Origin: Fimbriimonadaceae bacterium
Lineage (GTDB): Bacteria; Armatimonadota; Fimbriimonadia; Fimbriimonadales; Fimbriimonadaceae
Assembly: GCA_947447315.1 (NCBI GenBank)
Contig: CANFJD010000050.1
Location: 1-12,839 of the forward strand
Direction: 5' to 3'
DNA: 12,839 nt
Under the pieces are notes generated by a model. It was not told the origin of the DNA, ran no database searches, and saw only the letters and a program-made list of their open reading frames with translations. Positions 6,245-12,839 of this stretch are shown one piece after another. The position numbers were made by a program, and so were the translations under genes. The stretch's first letter is position 1; each line of letters opens with the position of its first letter.

Positions 6245-7084
6245 ATGAGTTCACGAAAAGTTGCCTTTGTATTTCCTCCTACGGTCGCTGATGAAGCGCC
6301 GGGCGTCACCATCCGTCGTACCATCGGCGGCGAACGCCTCGTCTTGCTCGACCCTTTCCTTCTCCTCGACCACGTCACGATTGATCCCGCTAAGTCAGGC
6401 GGTGAAGTGGGATTCCCCCGTCATCCGCACCGAGGCATCGAAACCCTCAGCTACGTACTCGCCGGGCAAGTCGCTCACAAAGATTCGCTCGGCAACGAAG
6501 GGCAGGTCGGCCCCGGCGGCAGCCAATGGATGACGGCTGGTAACGGAATCTATCACGCCGAAGGACTCATCCCCGACGACGACGGCGGAGAATTCCTCCA
6601 ACTTTGGTTCAACCTGCCGCGGAGTCAAAAGCGCATTCCTGCCGCCTACGTTGGGGCTCCCGCCGATACGATTCCGGTCGTTGAAACGGAAATCTACACG
6701 GTTCGCGTGGTAGCCGGAACGTTTGCGGACGCCACCGGTCCATTTCGAGGGATAGCGGTTGCGCCAACCGTTCTGGATGTTTACTTAAGTGCGAACCAAT
6801 CCATCACCCTGCCTGCCCCCGCCGGAGAAACTGCGTTCGCCTACGTAACGGCTGGCACTCTGATTGCCGACGGTAAGACCGCCATGACGCCCGAGCTAAT
6901 GGCATTTACCGACGGTGATGACGTCACGGTATCCGCGGGTGAAAACGGGGCGAGATTCCTATTTGTCGCCGCCACTCCGTTAAACGAACCCGTTCTTCAA
7001 TACCGCTCGCTCGTGATGAACACGGTCGAAGACATCCGCGAAACGCTCCAAATGATGGAGGACGGCACCTTCGCGAGCGCGTAG
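6245..7084 (+). CDS. Pirin family bicupin protein
   Basis: A 279-residue pirin. The N-terminal cupin carries FPRHPHRGIETLSYVLAGQ at 58-75 and GNGIYHAE at 99-106. These give the metal ligands His60, His62, His104 and Glu106, the same set as in human pirin and E. coli YhhW. A Pirin_C cupin follows, about residues 165-275. Several members show quercetin 2,3-dioxygenase activity with Fe; others act as regulators, so the activity here is uncertain. The start at 6245 lies 16 bases after the dioxygenase stop, with no obvious ribosome-binding site, indicating co-transcription. Its placement fits oxidation of phenolic compounds under control of the divergent MarR protein. The gene converges on the DUF1684 gene with a nine-base gap. 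Confidence 0.92.
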   Translation: MSSRKVAFVFPPTVADEAPGVTIRRTIGGERLVLLDPFLLLDHVTIDPAKSGGEVGFPRHPHRGIETLSYVLAGQVAHKDSLGNEGQVGPGGSQWMTAGNGIYHAEGLIPDDDGGEFLQLWFNLPRSQKRIPAAYVGAPADTIPVVETEIYTVRVVAGTFADATGPFRGIAVAPTVLDVYLSANQSITLPAPAGETAFAYVTAGTLIADGKTAMTPELMAFTDGDDVTVSAGENGARFLFVAATPLNEPVLQYRSLVMNTVEDIRETLQMMEDGTFASA

Positions 7085-7093
7085 CACGAGCGA

Positions 7094-7969
7094 CTAGTGA
7101 TGCCCCGAAAACTGCTCGCCCGCCGGAATCGCTACCACTAGGTAGTTCGATTTCGGCGCCAGCGGGCAGGTTGCGTAAGCAGTATTGGCGCACGGCGGAT
7201 TAGTAGCCCGGTTAAAATCGATCACTACCACTCCATCTTTGGGTTTCGCCGTATTCAAGAATCGTCCAGCCGCATAGGTCGTCTTCCCGTTGGTTAAGTC
7301 CTTGAAATTGAAGAACAAACCGTCCCCTTCACTTTCTGCATCCAGGCGATACTCCTTACCGTCGATCTTGAACGTTACGAACCCCGGCGAACCTACCGGA
7401 GCGGTGTCTCCCAGAATATTGGTGATACGAATCTCTTTGGGCGGCAGGTACGGCGTAAATTTCGCGGTGACCACGTACTTATCAGTCGCATCAAACCAAC
7501 GCAAGCCCTTAAATTCCGTAACGGTAGCCGCGTGCGGATCATACAATCGAACCCCGATCCTCCCGCCGCGTTCGATGATTCGGAAAGTCAAATCCGTTAC
7601 TTGGACCGTGTCCGATCGCCCCGTAGCATCGGACTTTAGCTGCGCCTCCGAAACGTCTGCTCCATTCACCTGAGCGTTCTGCCCCGGGGCCACTCGCAAA
7701 CTCACCTGCTTGTTGCGCAGCAGAAGCGTCCCCAGATGGGCTGGTGCCGCCGCGGGCAGTTGCACCCGATTATCCGCCGCCGAGCCGATGGTAAATTCTC
7801 CCGCCCCATCCGCATCGGGAGTCAACCAAAACAGACCCGCCACCCTAAGCCATCCCCCGGGCGCCAAAAGAGACGCCTCCCGCGCTTTTCGCCATTCCGC
7901 CAAATCCGATCCCGCCCCGGCCCCCGCCGCCAAAGTCACTATCGCCAAGCCGAACATCAAACTGCTCAT
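7094..7969 (-). CDS. DUF1684 domain protein, probably secreted
   Basis: A 291-residue protein. Residues 1-20 form a probable signal peptide with a hydrophobic core and small residues at its end. The rest matches DUF1684 over its full length: WLRVAGLFWL near 40-49, the small-residue GSAADNRVQLP near 62-72, RGGRIGVRLYD at 134-144, PYLPPKEI at 173-180, and the C-terminal signature DFNRATNPPCANTAYATCPLAP at 251-272 (this spans positions of Asn259-Pro262 and the conserved Cys260 and Cys268). The two Cys could form a disulphide outside the cytoplasm. No activity is established for the family. The ATG is preceded by GAAAGGGA, a fair ribosome-binding site. It lies 74 bases after ada on the same strand; a short inverted repeat sits in that gap. 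Confidence 0.87.
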   Translation of the reverse strand: MSSLMFGLAIVTLAAGAGAGSDLAEWRKAREASLLAPGGWLRVAGLFWLTPDADGAGEFTIGSAADNRVQLPAAAPAHLGTLLLRNKQVSLRVAPGQNAQVNGADVSEAQLKSDATGRSDTVQVTDLTFRIIERGGRIGVRLYDPHAATVTEFKGLRWFDATDKYVVTAKFTPYLPPKEIRITNILGDTAPVGSPGFVTFKIDGKEYRLDAESEGDGLFFNFKDLTNGKTTYAAGRFLNTAKPKDGVVVIDFNRATNPPCANTAYATCPLAPKSNYLVVAIPAGEQFSGHH

Positions 7970-8021
7970 GGTTCCCTTTCTACCCGCCCAGAAAGATGCG
8001 GATCCGGTCGAGTGAATATTC

Positions 8022-8040
8022 TTTCGTTCGTCAAACGAAA
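8022..8040. repeat. Short inverted repeat between ada and the DUF1684 gene
   Basis: TTTCGTT (8022-8028) and AACGAAA (8034-8040) form a perfect 7-bp stem with a five-base loop, three bases past the ada stop. It is A/T-rich at its ends and has no T-run, so it would be a weak terminator. It could equally be a protein site ahead of the DUF1684 gene. Confidence 0.3.
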
Positions 8041-8043
8041 CTC

Positions 8044-9114
8044 CTAATCCATTTCAAGTTGAAGGAGTGTACGCTTACGATCAATCCCCCATCGATACCC
8101 CGCTAGCTCACCGCTACCACGCAATACGCGGTGGCACGGGATGAAGACCGCAATTCGGTTCGTCGCGCAGGCGCGCGCTACCGCGCGCACCGACGTCGGA
8201 TGTCCGATCTCGGATGCCACGTCTGAATAACTTCGCACCTGTCCCGCCGGCACGGTCGTGAGATACCGCCACACTTTCTCCTGAAATGCCGTACCGGCAA
8301 TGTCCAACGGCAAGCCGTCAAATCTCTGCCGATCCCCATTCAAATGTCGTTGCAACGCTTCGATCCACGGTTCCAACCAAGGTTGCGCTGCGGGATCCAT
8401 GGGTATCAGTTCCGCCCGCGGATACTCTTCCGCCAATCGCGCCCGCAGTTCATTCTCGGAATCGCCAAACTGCACCCAGCAAACCCCACGATCCGTCGCC
8501 GCTAACAACATCAAGCCCAATGGAGTTACGACCGGAACGTAACTCACTCCAACGCCTTCCCCACCCTTCTTGAACTGGCCCGGCGTCATCCCCAGCCGGT
8601 CCGAGGTGTGCTCATAAACTCGGCTGGGCGACCCGTAGCCAGATTGCTCAATCGCCTCCCCGACGGGTCGAGGACTCTTCAAAAGCTTCCTAAACCGTTG
8701 GCTCCGGCACGCTTCGGCATATTCCCGCGGTGAAACTCCGATACAGTCCCGAAACACCCGTGGAAAGTGACTCGTGCTCAGCCCAACGGTTTCGGCCATT
8801 CTCTCGGCGCTGAAATCTTGGTCACAATATTCTCTCAGTAGCCGACACAACTTTCGCATTGCCGGCAGATGCCCGGAAGGTACGGGCTCTTCTACCCCCG
8901 GGCGGCACCGCAAACAAGGTCGAAAACCAGCCGCCACCGCCGCCTCGATGGAATCGAAGAACCGAACATTCTTAGCCAGCGGAGTCCGTGCCGAGCAGCC
9001 GGGCCGACAAAACACTCCGGTGGTCAAGACGCCCACCCAAAACTTGCCCTCAAAGCTCCGATCGCGACGCGCGATCACCGCATAACAAAACTCGTGATCT
9101 AGAGGAGCGACCAT
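8044..9114 (-). CDS. ada: Ada: O6-methylguanine-DNA methyltransferase and AraC-type regulator
   Basis: All three Ada parts are present (numbered from the longest frame, GTG at 9132). The N-terminal zinc domain has FCRPGC with Cys42 and Cys46, plus CLRC with Cys73 and Cys76; Cys42 is the expected methylphosphotriester acceptor (Cys38 in E. coli). An AraC-type double helix-turn-helix covers about 92-190 (FSAERMAETVGLSTSHFPRVF, then FGYGSPSRVYE-like). The C-terminal methyltransferase domain has PCHRVLRGSGELAGYRWG with acceptor Cys333 (Cys321 in E. coli). Ada repairs methylated DNA and, once methylated at the N-terminal Cys, activates its own operon. Possible starts are GTG 9132, ATG 9123 and ATG 9114; I chose 9114 because it gives a normal N-terminus, but no ribosome-binding site decides. 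An 11-bp inverted repeat brackets the start region. Confidence 0.93.
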   Translation of the reverse strand: MVAPLDHEFCYAVIARRDRSFEGKFWVGVLTTGVFCRPGCSARTPLAKNVRFFDSIEAAVAAGFRPCLRCRPGVEEPVPSGHLPAMRKLCRLLREYCDQDFSAERMAETVGLSTSHFPRVFRDCIGVSPREYAEACRSQRFRKLLKSPRPVGEAIEQSGYGSPSRVYEHTSDRLGMTPGQFKKGGEGVGVSYVPVVTPLGLMLLAATDRGVCWVQFGDSENELRARLAEEYPRAELIPMDPAAQPWLEPWIEALQRHLNGDRQRFDGLPLDIAGTAFQEKVWRYLTTVPAGQVRSYSDVASEIGHPTSVRAVARACATNRIAVFIPCHRVLRGSGELAGYRWGIDRKRTLLQLEMD

Positions 9115-9154
9115 TTGGATCATAGCATTCACAATTGTCGCCGCAAATGGTCGC
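9107..9154. repeat. Perfect 11-bp inverted repeat bracketing the ada start
   Basis: GCGACCATTTG (9107-9117) and CAAATGGTCGC (9144-9154) are exact reverse complements, 26 bases apart. All three candidate ada start codons lie between or within the arms, and so does a TATGAT hexamer (9124 to 9119, minus strand). It could be a pair of operator half-sites or, in RNA, a hairpin over the start. Confidence 0.5.
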
Positions 9155-9190
9155 GGAAACTATCCGTTTTTCGCGGTTCAATTTTTCGGA

Positions 9191-9694
9191 CTAGCCGCCG
9201 ACTGGCTTTCCGTCAATCGTCATCTTCGTTTCGATCCACGTCATCTTTGTCAGCTTCCACTTACCGCCCACTCGCCGATACTCGTCCATGCTCTTGCCGG
9301 TGTAAACCATCACCTTTGCTTTCTTATCAGAGGGTCCCTTCACCACATTAGTAATCGCGTGCGTAGTGGTTGCAACTCCCGTGTTGCCTTTCTCCTTCAC
9401 CGATAGAGTCTTGCTCTCCACCTTATCCACCTTCCCCATTCCCTTAAAACTCTGCGCCATCGTCGCGACCATTTGGTCACGGTTCATCGGTTTCGAAGCC
9501 GGAACGCTTTTCTCGTAGTAGGCGAAATCGGGCGTAGAATTCTCCTTCAACAGTTTGGAAAAAGCGTCAATGTCAGCGGTCTGGATGGCGCGATCATACT
9601 TTGCCCCCAGCGAATTCACAAACTGCTGGAGCGACTCTGCCGAGGCCACACAAATCGATACCGAAAGCAATCCGAGGAGCACAATCTTCTTCAT
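9191..9694 (-). CDS. Secreted NTF2/SnoaL-like domain protein
   Basis: From the ATG at 9694 the protein has 167 residues (170 from the ATG at 9703). It begins MKKIVLLGLLSVSICVASA, a clear Sec signal peptide with a probable cut after ASA and no lipobox. The mature part looks like a cone-shaped NTF2-like fold (SnoaL or DUF4440 type): an N-terminal helix LQQFVNSLGAKYDRAIQTADIDAF, a KLLKENSTPDF segment, and C-terminal strands ending DEYRRVGGKWKLTKMTW. Such proteins may be enzymes or ligand binders, and no active site is evident. I favour the second ATG because it sits at the expected transcription start of a good upstream promoter. Neighbours on the same strand are the S4 gene upstream and ada downstream. 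Confidence 0.75.
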   Translation of the reverse strand: MKKIVLLGLLSVSICVASAESLQQFVNSLGAKYDRAIQTADIDAFSKLLKENSTPDFAYYEKSVPASKPMNRDQMVATMAQSFKGMGKVDKVESKTLSVKEKGNTGVATTTHAITNVVKGPSDKKAKVMVYTGKSMDEYRRVGGKWKLTKMTWIETKMTIDGKPVGG

Positions 9695-9701
9695 CCCGAA
9701 C

Positions 9702-9730
9702 ATATTACATGCCCGAGCCTATATCGTCAA
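9702..9730 (-). promoter_or_regulatory. Sigma-70-like promoter for the NTF2-like gene
   Basis: On the minus strand TTGACG (9730 to 9725) is followed by exactly 17 bases and TAATAT (9707 to 9702). The -35 matches consensus at five of six positions and the -10 at four of six. Transcription would begin about 9694-9696, at the second ATG of the gene, implying a leaderless mRNA. Confidence 0.55.
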
Positions 9731-9742
9731 CCTAGCAATTGC

Positions 9743-9976
9743 TTAATTTGCCACTTCGGATCCTTCGATGATCCATTTGCGGTAGCCGTCAATCGCTACG
9801 ACATCGCCCGGATGTAATTTGCGGCCGCGACGATCCTCGGGCTCGCCGTTCACCTCCACGTGTCCGCCCGCTAATATCTCTTTGGCGTTGCCCCCCGTCT
9901 CGGCGATATCAATAATCTTCAACAACTGACCCAACAGAATCAGATCGCCGCGAATCGGGACGGGTGTAGGTTCCAC
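9743..9976 (-). CDS. S4-domain RNA-binding protein (YbcJ-like)
   Basis: A 77-residue protein that is almost entirely one S4 RNA-binding domain. LILLGQLLKIIDIAETGGNAKEIL at about 12-35 is followed by AGGHVEVNGEPEDRRGRKLHPGDVV at about 36-60. The glycine, asparagine and RRGRKL positions are those of the short stand-alone S4 proteins such as E. coli YbcJ. It would act in the cytoplasm on structured RNA; the target is unknown. The start is GTG at 9976, as no ATG fits, eight bases after the DUF1552 stop. Co-transcription with the two exported proteins upstream is therefore likely, although their roles appear unrelated. A separate promoter follows it for the NTF2-like gene. Confidence 0.85.
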   Translation of the reverse strand: MEPTPVPIRGDLILLGQLLKIIDIAETGGNAKEILAGGHVEVNGEPEDRRGRKLHPGDVVAIDGYRKWIIEGSEVAN

Positions 9977-9984
9977 GTCACAAA

Positions 9985-11304
9985 TTATGTCAACTTCTTC
10001 AGCGGACCGTCGCCACAGAAATCGGGATCACCGAACTTCTTCAGCGGATTACCGTAAGCGTGAGCCAGGGAGAGGAGGAATCGGTTGTGCGGAACGTTTT
10101 CGTAGCGCACCGATCGCCCCATCTTGAAGTCCGCCCCATTGCCGACCAGCACGTACGGAACGTTGTCGAGCGTATGCGAATTTCCTTGCCCCAACTCGTT
10201 GGTCCAGACAATCAACGTGTTGTCAAGCAAACTGCCCGATCCATCTGGCTCCGGCGTCTCGGCCAGGCGTTGAGTGAGGTAAGCCAACTGACTGCAGTAC
10301 CACTGGTTGATCCGCGTAAGTTTCTCCTGCGCTTCTTTATTACTGTCTGGCTCATGCGATAGGTCGTGCTGGCCCTCACTAATCCCGAGCCAAGTCATCC
10401 TCGCCTGGCCCACCGAGTTGGTGTACTGAATCGTCGCAACCCGCGCGGCGTCGGCCACAAAACTGCTCACCATTAGGTCAATCTGCAATTTGCTAATCTT
10501 CGGCAGATTATCGTTCTCGCGTCGCACACCCGGCTCTATGACCGGAACCTTGTGTCCGACATCATGAGTGCGGGCGGCCAGAATCTCCTTCTCCATGTCG
10601 CGCACCAGCGCGGCATGCTCATCAACTAATCGCCGATCTGCCACCGAAATTTGTTTCTTTACCGTTGCCAAATCGCCGCGCAGATCGTCCAAAACGCTTT
10701 TGAGCGATTCCTGATCCTTCATCTGGCCATAAAGCTTTCCGAACATCTGGTAAGGGTCGTCAATGGGCGTAACTGGCTTGTTCGGCCCCGCGTAAACCAT
10801 CCGCGTCCATGTGTCCGCATGGTCTGGCACCATCACCCCAAACTCGAGTGATCCAAATCGGGTCCGCGTCAGGACCGATTTCTGCAGATGATTCCGAATC
10901 TCCTGGTCAATCGATATTCCGCTTGACCATCCGGCGGGTGTGTCCGACCCTCCCTGCACGTTGCCCGGAAACAGTTCGGTCCCAGTCAGCAAGCAGCCGA
11001 TGCCTCGCATATGACCATCCCCGTCCCCGCGAATCTTGGTCGACAAGCCCTTCAGCATCAGGGCCTTGTCTTTATAGGGCTGAAGCGGTTTGAGAATCTC
11101 TTTGAACGCAAATTCTGCCCCTTCGGCGTCGGGCCAAAAGGTGCTGGGGACGATGCCATCCGGGCTAAACATGATGACGAGCCGTTTTTTCCGCAGTCCC
11201 TTATCAACAAATGACAAGGACGGCAGGTTGGTGATAAACGGCATCGCCGCTGCACTCACCCCAACGTCCCGTAAGAAGTCCCGTCTGCTCTTAATGTGAT
11301 TCAA
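9985..11304 (-). CDS. DUF1552 domain protein, Tat-exported
   Basis: A 439-residue protein covering the DUF1552 family length. The N-terminus SRRDFLRDVG (residues 6-15) followed by a small-residue stretch to about 30 is a twin-arginine signal. Family features include MFSPDGIVPSTFWP near 45-58, GDGDGHMRGIGCLLTGTE near 92-109, WSSGISIDQEI near 126-136 and ARMTWLGISEGQHDLSHE near 303-320. The C-terminal part has LLDNTLIVWTNELGQGNSHTLDNVPYVLVG near 360-389, which recalls the alkaline-phosphatase/DUF1501 fold. No reaction is established. The start is TTG at 11304, preceded by AAAGGAG with a seven-base spacer; ATG codons further in would remove the Tat motif. TTGA overlap with the upstream stop shows translational coupling to the DUF1592-type partner. 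Confidence 0.9.
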   Translation of the reverse strand: MNHIKSRRDFLRDVGVSAAAMPFITNLPSLSFVDKGLRKKRLVIMFSPDGIVPSTFWPDAEGAEFAFKEILKPLQPYKDKALMLKGLSTKIRGDGDGHMRGIGCLLTGTELFPGNVQGGSDTPAGWSSGISIDQEIRNHLQKSVLTRTRFGSLEFGVMVPDHADTWTRMVYAGPNKPVTPIDDPYQMFGKLYGQMKDQESLKSVLDDLRGDLATVKKQISVADRRLVDEHAALVRDMEKEILAARTHDVGHKVPVIEPGVRRENDNLPKISKLQIDLMVSSFVADAARVATIQYTNSVGQARMTWLGISEGQHDLSHEPDSNKEAQEKLTRINQWYCSQLAYLTQRLAETPEPDGSGSLLDNTLIVWTNELGQGNSHTLDNVPYVLVGNGADFKMGRSVRYENVPHNRFLLSLAHAYGNPLKKFGDPDFCGDGPLKKLT

Positions 11305-12839
11305 GGTTTTGCTCCTTTCGTGCCCGATTGCCGGTTGCCAGATTGTCCCGCCGTTTCTGTGACGATGGCTACCATTAACTTACGAATACTATAGCGATTC
11401 TGTGCAAATGCCAAGCGAAGTTTTGGCAAAGTTGCCGGCCCGTACGCGAGAATCGGCTGCTTAATCATATTTTGGAATAGCTTTTCGGTAAACGCCGACT
11501 GGGCGTCGTCACTATCGGCCAAATATCGTGCCAGATCCTTAGCGCCCGCAAACTTCACCGTCACCCCACTTCGGTCCGTGTAACTGCCCGTCGCGTCAAC
11601 CGCCTTGCCGTTATCTTTTTGGCGCAGCCGACCAATCGCATCAAACCGTTCCAATGTAAAGCCAAGTGGATTAATTAGGCTGTGGCACCCAGTACAAGCG
11701 GCTGGCTTTGTCTGGAGCGACACCCGCTGACGCGTCGTCAGGTCAGGATGCAAACTGGCGGCCAGCGGCGCAAATGCGACCGGCGGTGGCATAAGCGTTC
11801 GCCCCAACAAATTTCGGATTACGAGTACGCCGCGATGGATGGGCGACGTGGCATCCAGATACGCAAATCGGGACAGCAGATACGGCGAAGTGATCACGCC
11901 CGCCCGGTCTTCACCATCCAGCGTTACGGGCTGAAAATCCGCATCCGGCGGCAAGTTCGCCCCGTAAATTTTCCCGAGGCTGCCATTCAAAAACGCCTGT
12001 GGACTCAGCATCATCGCTCGGTAGTCGGCCTGCGGACTACCCGCCGTATTCTCCAAGAACAGTTCAAGTGACGTGCGCAAATCCGACGCCACCGTTCCGT
12101 CAAACCCGGGGTAACTCTTTTGGCTCTTCACCAAATCGGGAGTCTCATCCACCTTTAACCAGAGAAGCAGGAAGTCGCGGAGTTTGTTCCACGCCCGCGG
12201 GTCATTCGCCATCCGCTCTGCTTGCGCCGACACCTGCGCCGGATCTTTCAACTGGCCGCTCGCCGCCGCCTGAATCAAATTACTATCCGGCAAAGTATCC
12301 CAAAGTCCAAACGAAAGGTGCGCCGCCACCACGTATGGATCGGCCGCACTGCTCGCGACCTCGCGGTAAAGAAATCGCGGCGACTTCAGGGTTAAGATCA
12401 GTGCTCGCTTAACGCCCGTCTCTAAATTTCCGGCGGCGGCAAACTGCTTGTCAACGTACAAATTGGCCACTTCGGGCGTCAACGGTCGGCGGAATGCCCG
12501 TTCCGCAAACCGGCGGCAGAAGGCCATCAAACGTTCCTTTCGATCTTTCGCATCGTCCTGCACCCCGGTCACGCGCGACAAATTGTCCACCACATAGCCT
12601 GCCGTTTCCAGGGCGGCGGCCGTCGTGGCATCATCCCATTCCTTACTTACCGAAGTTCCTCGTTCGTAGCCAATACTTCGGTCATCCGCAGGAAATGACG
12701 TAGTGGGGACGAACGACGCCGCGATGGAATCAGGATACAAAAGTCGGCTTGGGATGACCTCCGCCGTGCGCTTTGGGCGTCGCCATTCCAACCGAATAAA
12801 TGCCGGTGGGGCCACCTTTCCCTTGTTCTTGGCCGTATC
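11301..12839 (-). CDS. DUF1592/DUF1588/DUF1585-family protein with CxxCH motif (N-terminal part outside window)
   Basis: The frame stays open to the right edge; the GTG at 12815 is probably not the true start, since these proteins normally run to 700 or more residues with a cytochrome-like domain and DUF1587 first. Numbering from that GTG: FPADDRSIGYERG at 41-53 and RRFAERAFRRPLTPE at 101-115 (DUF1595), SPRFLYRE at 145-152 with the DUF1592 region to about 300, RAGVITSPYLLSRFAYLDATSPIHRGVLV near 304-332 (DUF1588), CTGCHSLINPLGFTLERFD at 374-392, then DUF1585 to about 487. CTGCH could bind haem c but lies in a segment conserved in the family. Function is unproven; it pairs with DUF1552 in these genomes. 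The C-terminal tail is a short repeat-derived extension. Confidence 0.9.
   Translation of the reverse strand, partial: DTAKNKGKVAPPAFIRLEWRRPKRTAEVIPSRLLYPDSIAASFVPTTSFPADDRSIGYERGTSVSKEWDDATTAAALETAGYVVDNLSRVTGVQDDAKDRKERLMAFCRRFAERAFRRPLTPEVANLYVDKQFAAAGNLETGVKRALILTLKSPRFLYREVASSAADPYVVAAHLSFGLWDTLPDSNLIQAAASGQLKDPAQVSAQAERMANDPRAWNKLRDFLLLWLKVDETPDLVKSQKSYPGFDGTVASDLRTSLELFLENTAGSPQADYRAMMLSPQAFLNGSLGKIYGANLPPDADFQPVTLDGEDRAGVITSPYLLSRFAYLDATSPIHRGVLVIRNLLGRTLMPPPVAFAPLAASLHPDLTTRQRVSLQTKPAACTGCHSLINPLGFTLERFDAIGRLRQKDNGKAVDATGSYTDRSGVTVKFAGAKDLARYLADSDDAQSAFTEKLFQNMIKQPILAYGPATLPKLRLAFAQNRYSIRKLMVAIVTETAGQSGNRQSGTKGAKP
11312..11318 (-). promoter_or_regulatory. Ribosome-binding site deciding the TTG start of the DUF1552 gene
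   Basis: AAAGGAG lies seven bases before TTG at 11304, inside the end of the upstream coding region. It is the best Shine-Dalgarno match in the window and supports the rare TTG start and coupling. Confidence 0.75.
11323..11345. repeat. Three imperfect 7-8 base tandem units in the 3' end of the DUF1592-type gene
   Basis: Plus-strand CCCGATTG, CCGGTTG and CCAGATTG follow one another without gap. On the coding strand they encode part of the basic, low-complexity tail (Gln, Ser, Gly, Asn, Arg) after the DUF1585 domain ends. This suggests a tail extended by replication slippage. Confidence 0.45.

Noticed and set aside
8022..8040. Inverted repeat after ada as an intrinsic terminator
   Set aside because: The stem is short and A/T-rich at its ends and no T-run follows in either direction; kept only as a low-confidence repeat.
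1..12839. Search for tRNA, rRNA, CRISPR arrays, insertion sequences, integrases, toxin-antitoxin pairs or phage-defence genes
   Set aside because: None seen; genes are ordinary chromosomal families with similar base composition and no terminal repeats or target duplications.

Overview
The window holds thirteen protein genes packed at high density (no gap reaches 100 bases) and no recognisable rRNA, tRNA, CRISPR array or insertion sequence. The two outermost genes run off the window. The paired DUF1592-type and DUF1552 genes point to a free-living soil or aquatic bacterium of the Planctomycetota, Verrucomicrobiota, Acidobacteriota or Armatimonadota kind, where these families are amplified. I cannot fix the phylum; Armatimonadota is a low-confidence guess. 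Ribosome-binding sites are mostly absent, and several starts sit 6-7 bases after a -10-like hexamer, which suggests frequent leaderless transcripts. A few minus-strand genes (DUF1552, DUF1684, MarR) do have purine-rich sites.

Layout. Plus strand, 1-4796: the C-terminal part of a GH116 glycosidase, a DUF1801 protein 3 bases downstream, a small four-helix membrane protein, an MBL-fold hydrolase with an HxDxDH metal motif, a CPA2-type cation/proton antiporter without a regulatory domain, and a PhnZ-like HD-domain oxygenase. The last of these meets a convergent MarR gene at a perfect 9-bp hairpin that contains both stop codons.

Region 4804-7084 is a compact module: a MarR regulator (minus strand) is divergent from a VOC-fold ring-cleaving dioxygenase of the MhqO type, followed by a pirin. 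The 42-base divergent gap contains two overlapping palindromes and a perfect TATAAT on each strand. I infer a locally autoregulated response to quinones or other aromatic electrophiles: the repressor would release the promoter, the dioxygenase would open hydroquinone or catechol rings, and the pirin (quercetinase-like cupin) may act on related phenolics.

Region 7094-9976, minus strand: a secreted DUF1684 protein, a full-length Ada-type alkylation repair and regulatory protein whose start region is bracketed by a perfect 11-bp inverted repeat, a secreted NTF2/SnoaL-like protein with a good sigma-70-like promoter, and a short S4 RNA-binding protein.

Region 9977-12839, minus strand: a Tat-exported DUF1552 protein translationally coupled (TTGA overlap, strong ribosome-binding site, TTG start) to an upstream DUF1592/1588/1585-family protein with a CxxCH motif. 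The S4 gene follows 8 bases later, so these three probably form one operon.

The points most worth a second look are the marR/dioxygenase control region, the PhnZ homologue without a PhnY partner, the inverted repeat at ada, and the shared-stop hairpin. I do not see a clearly new multi-gene system.
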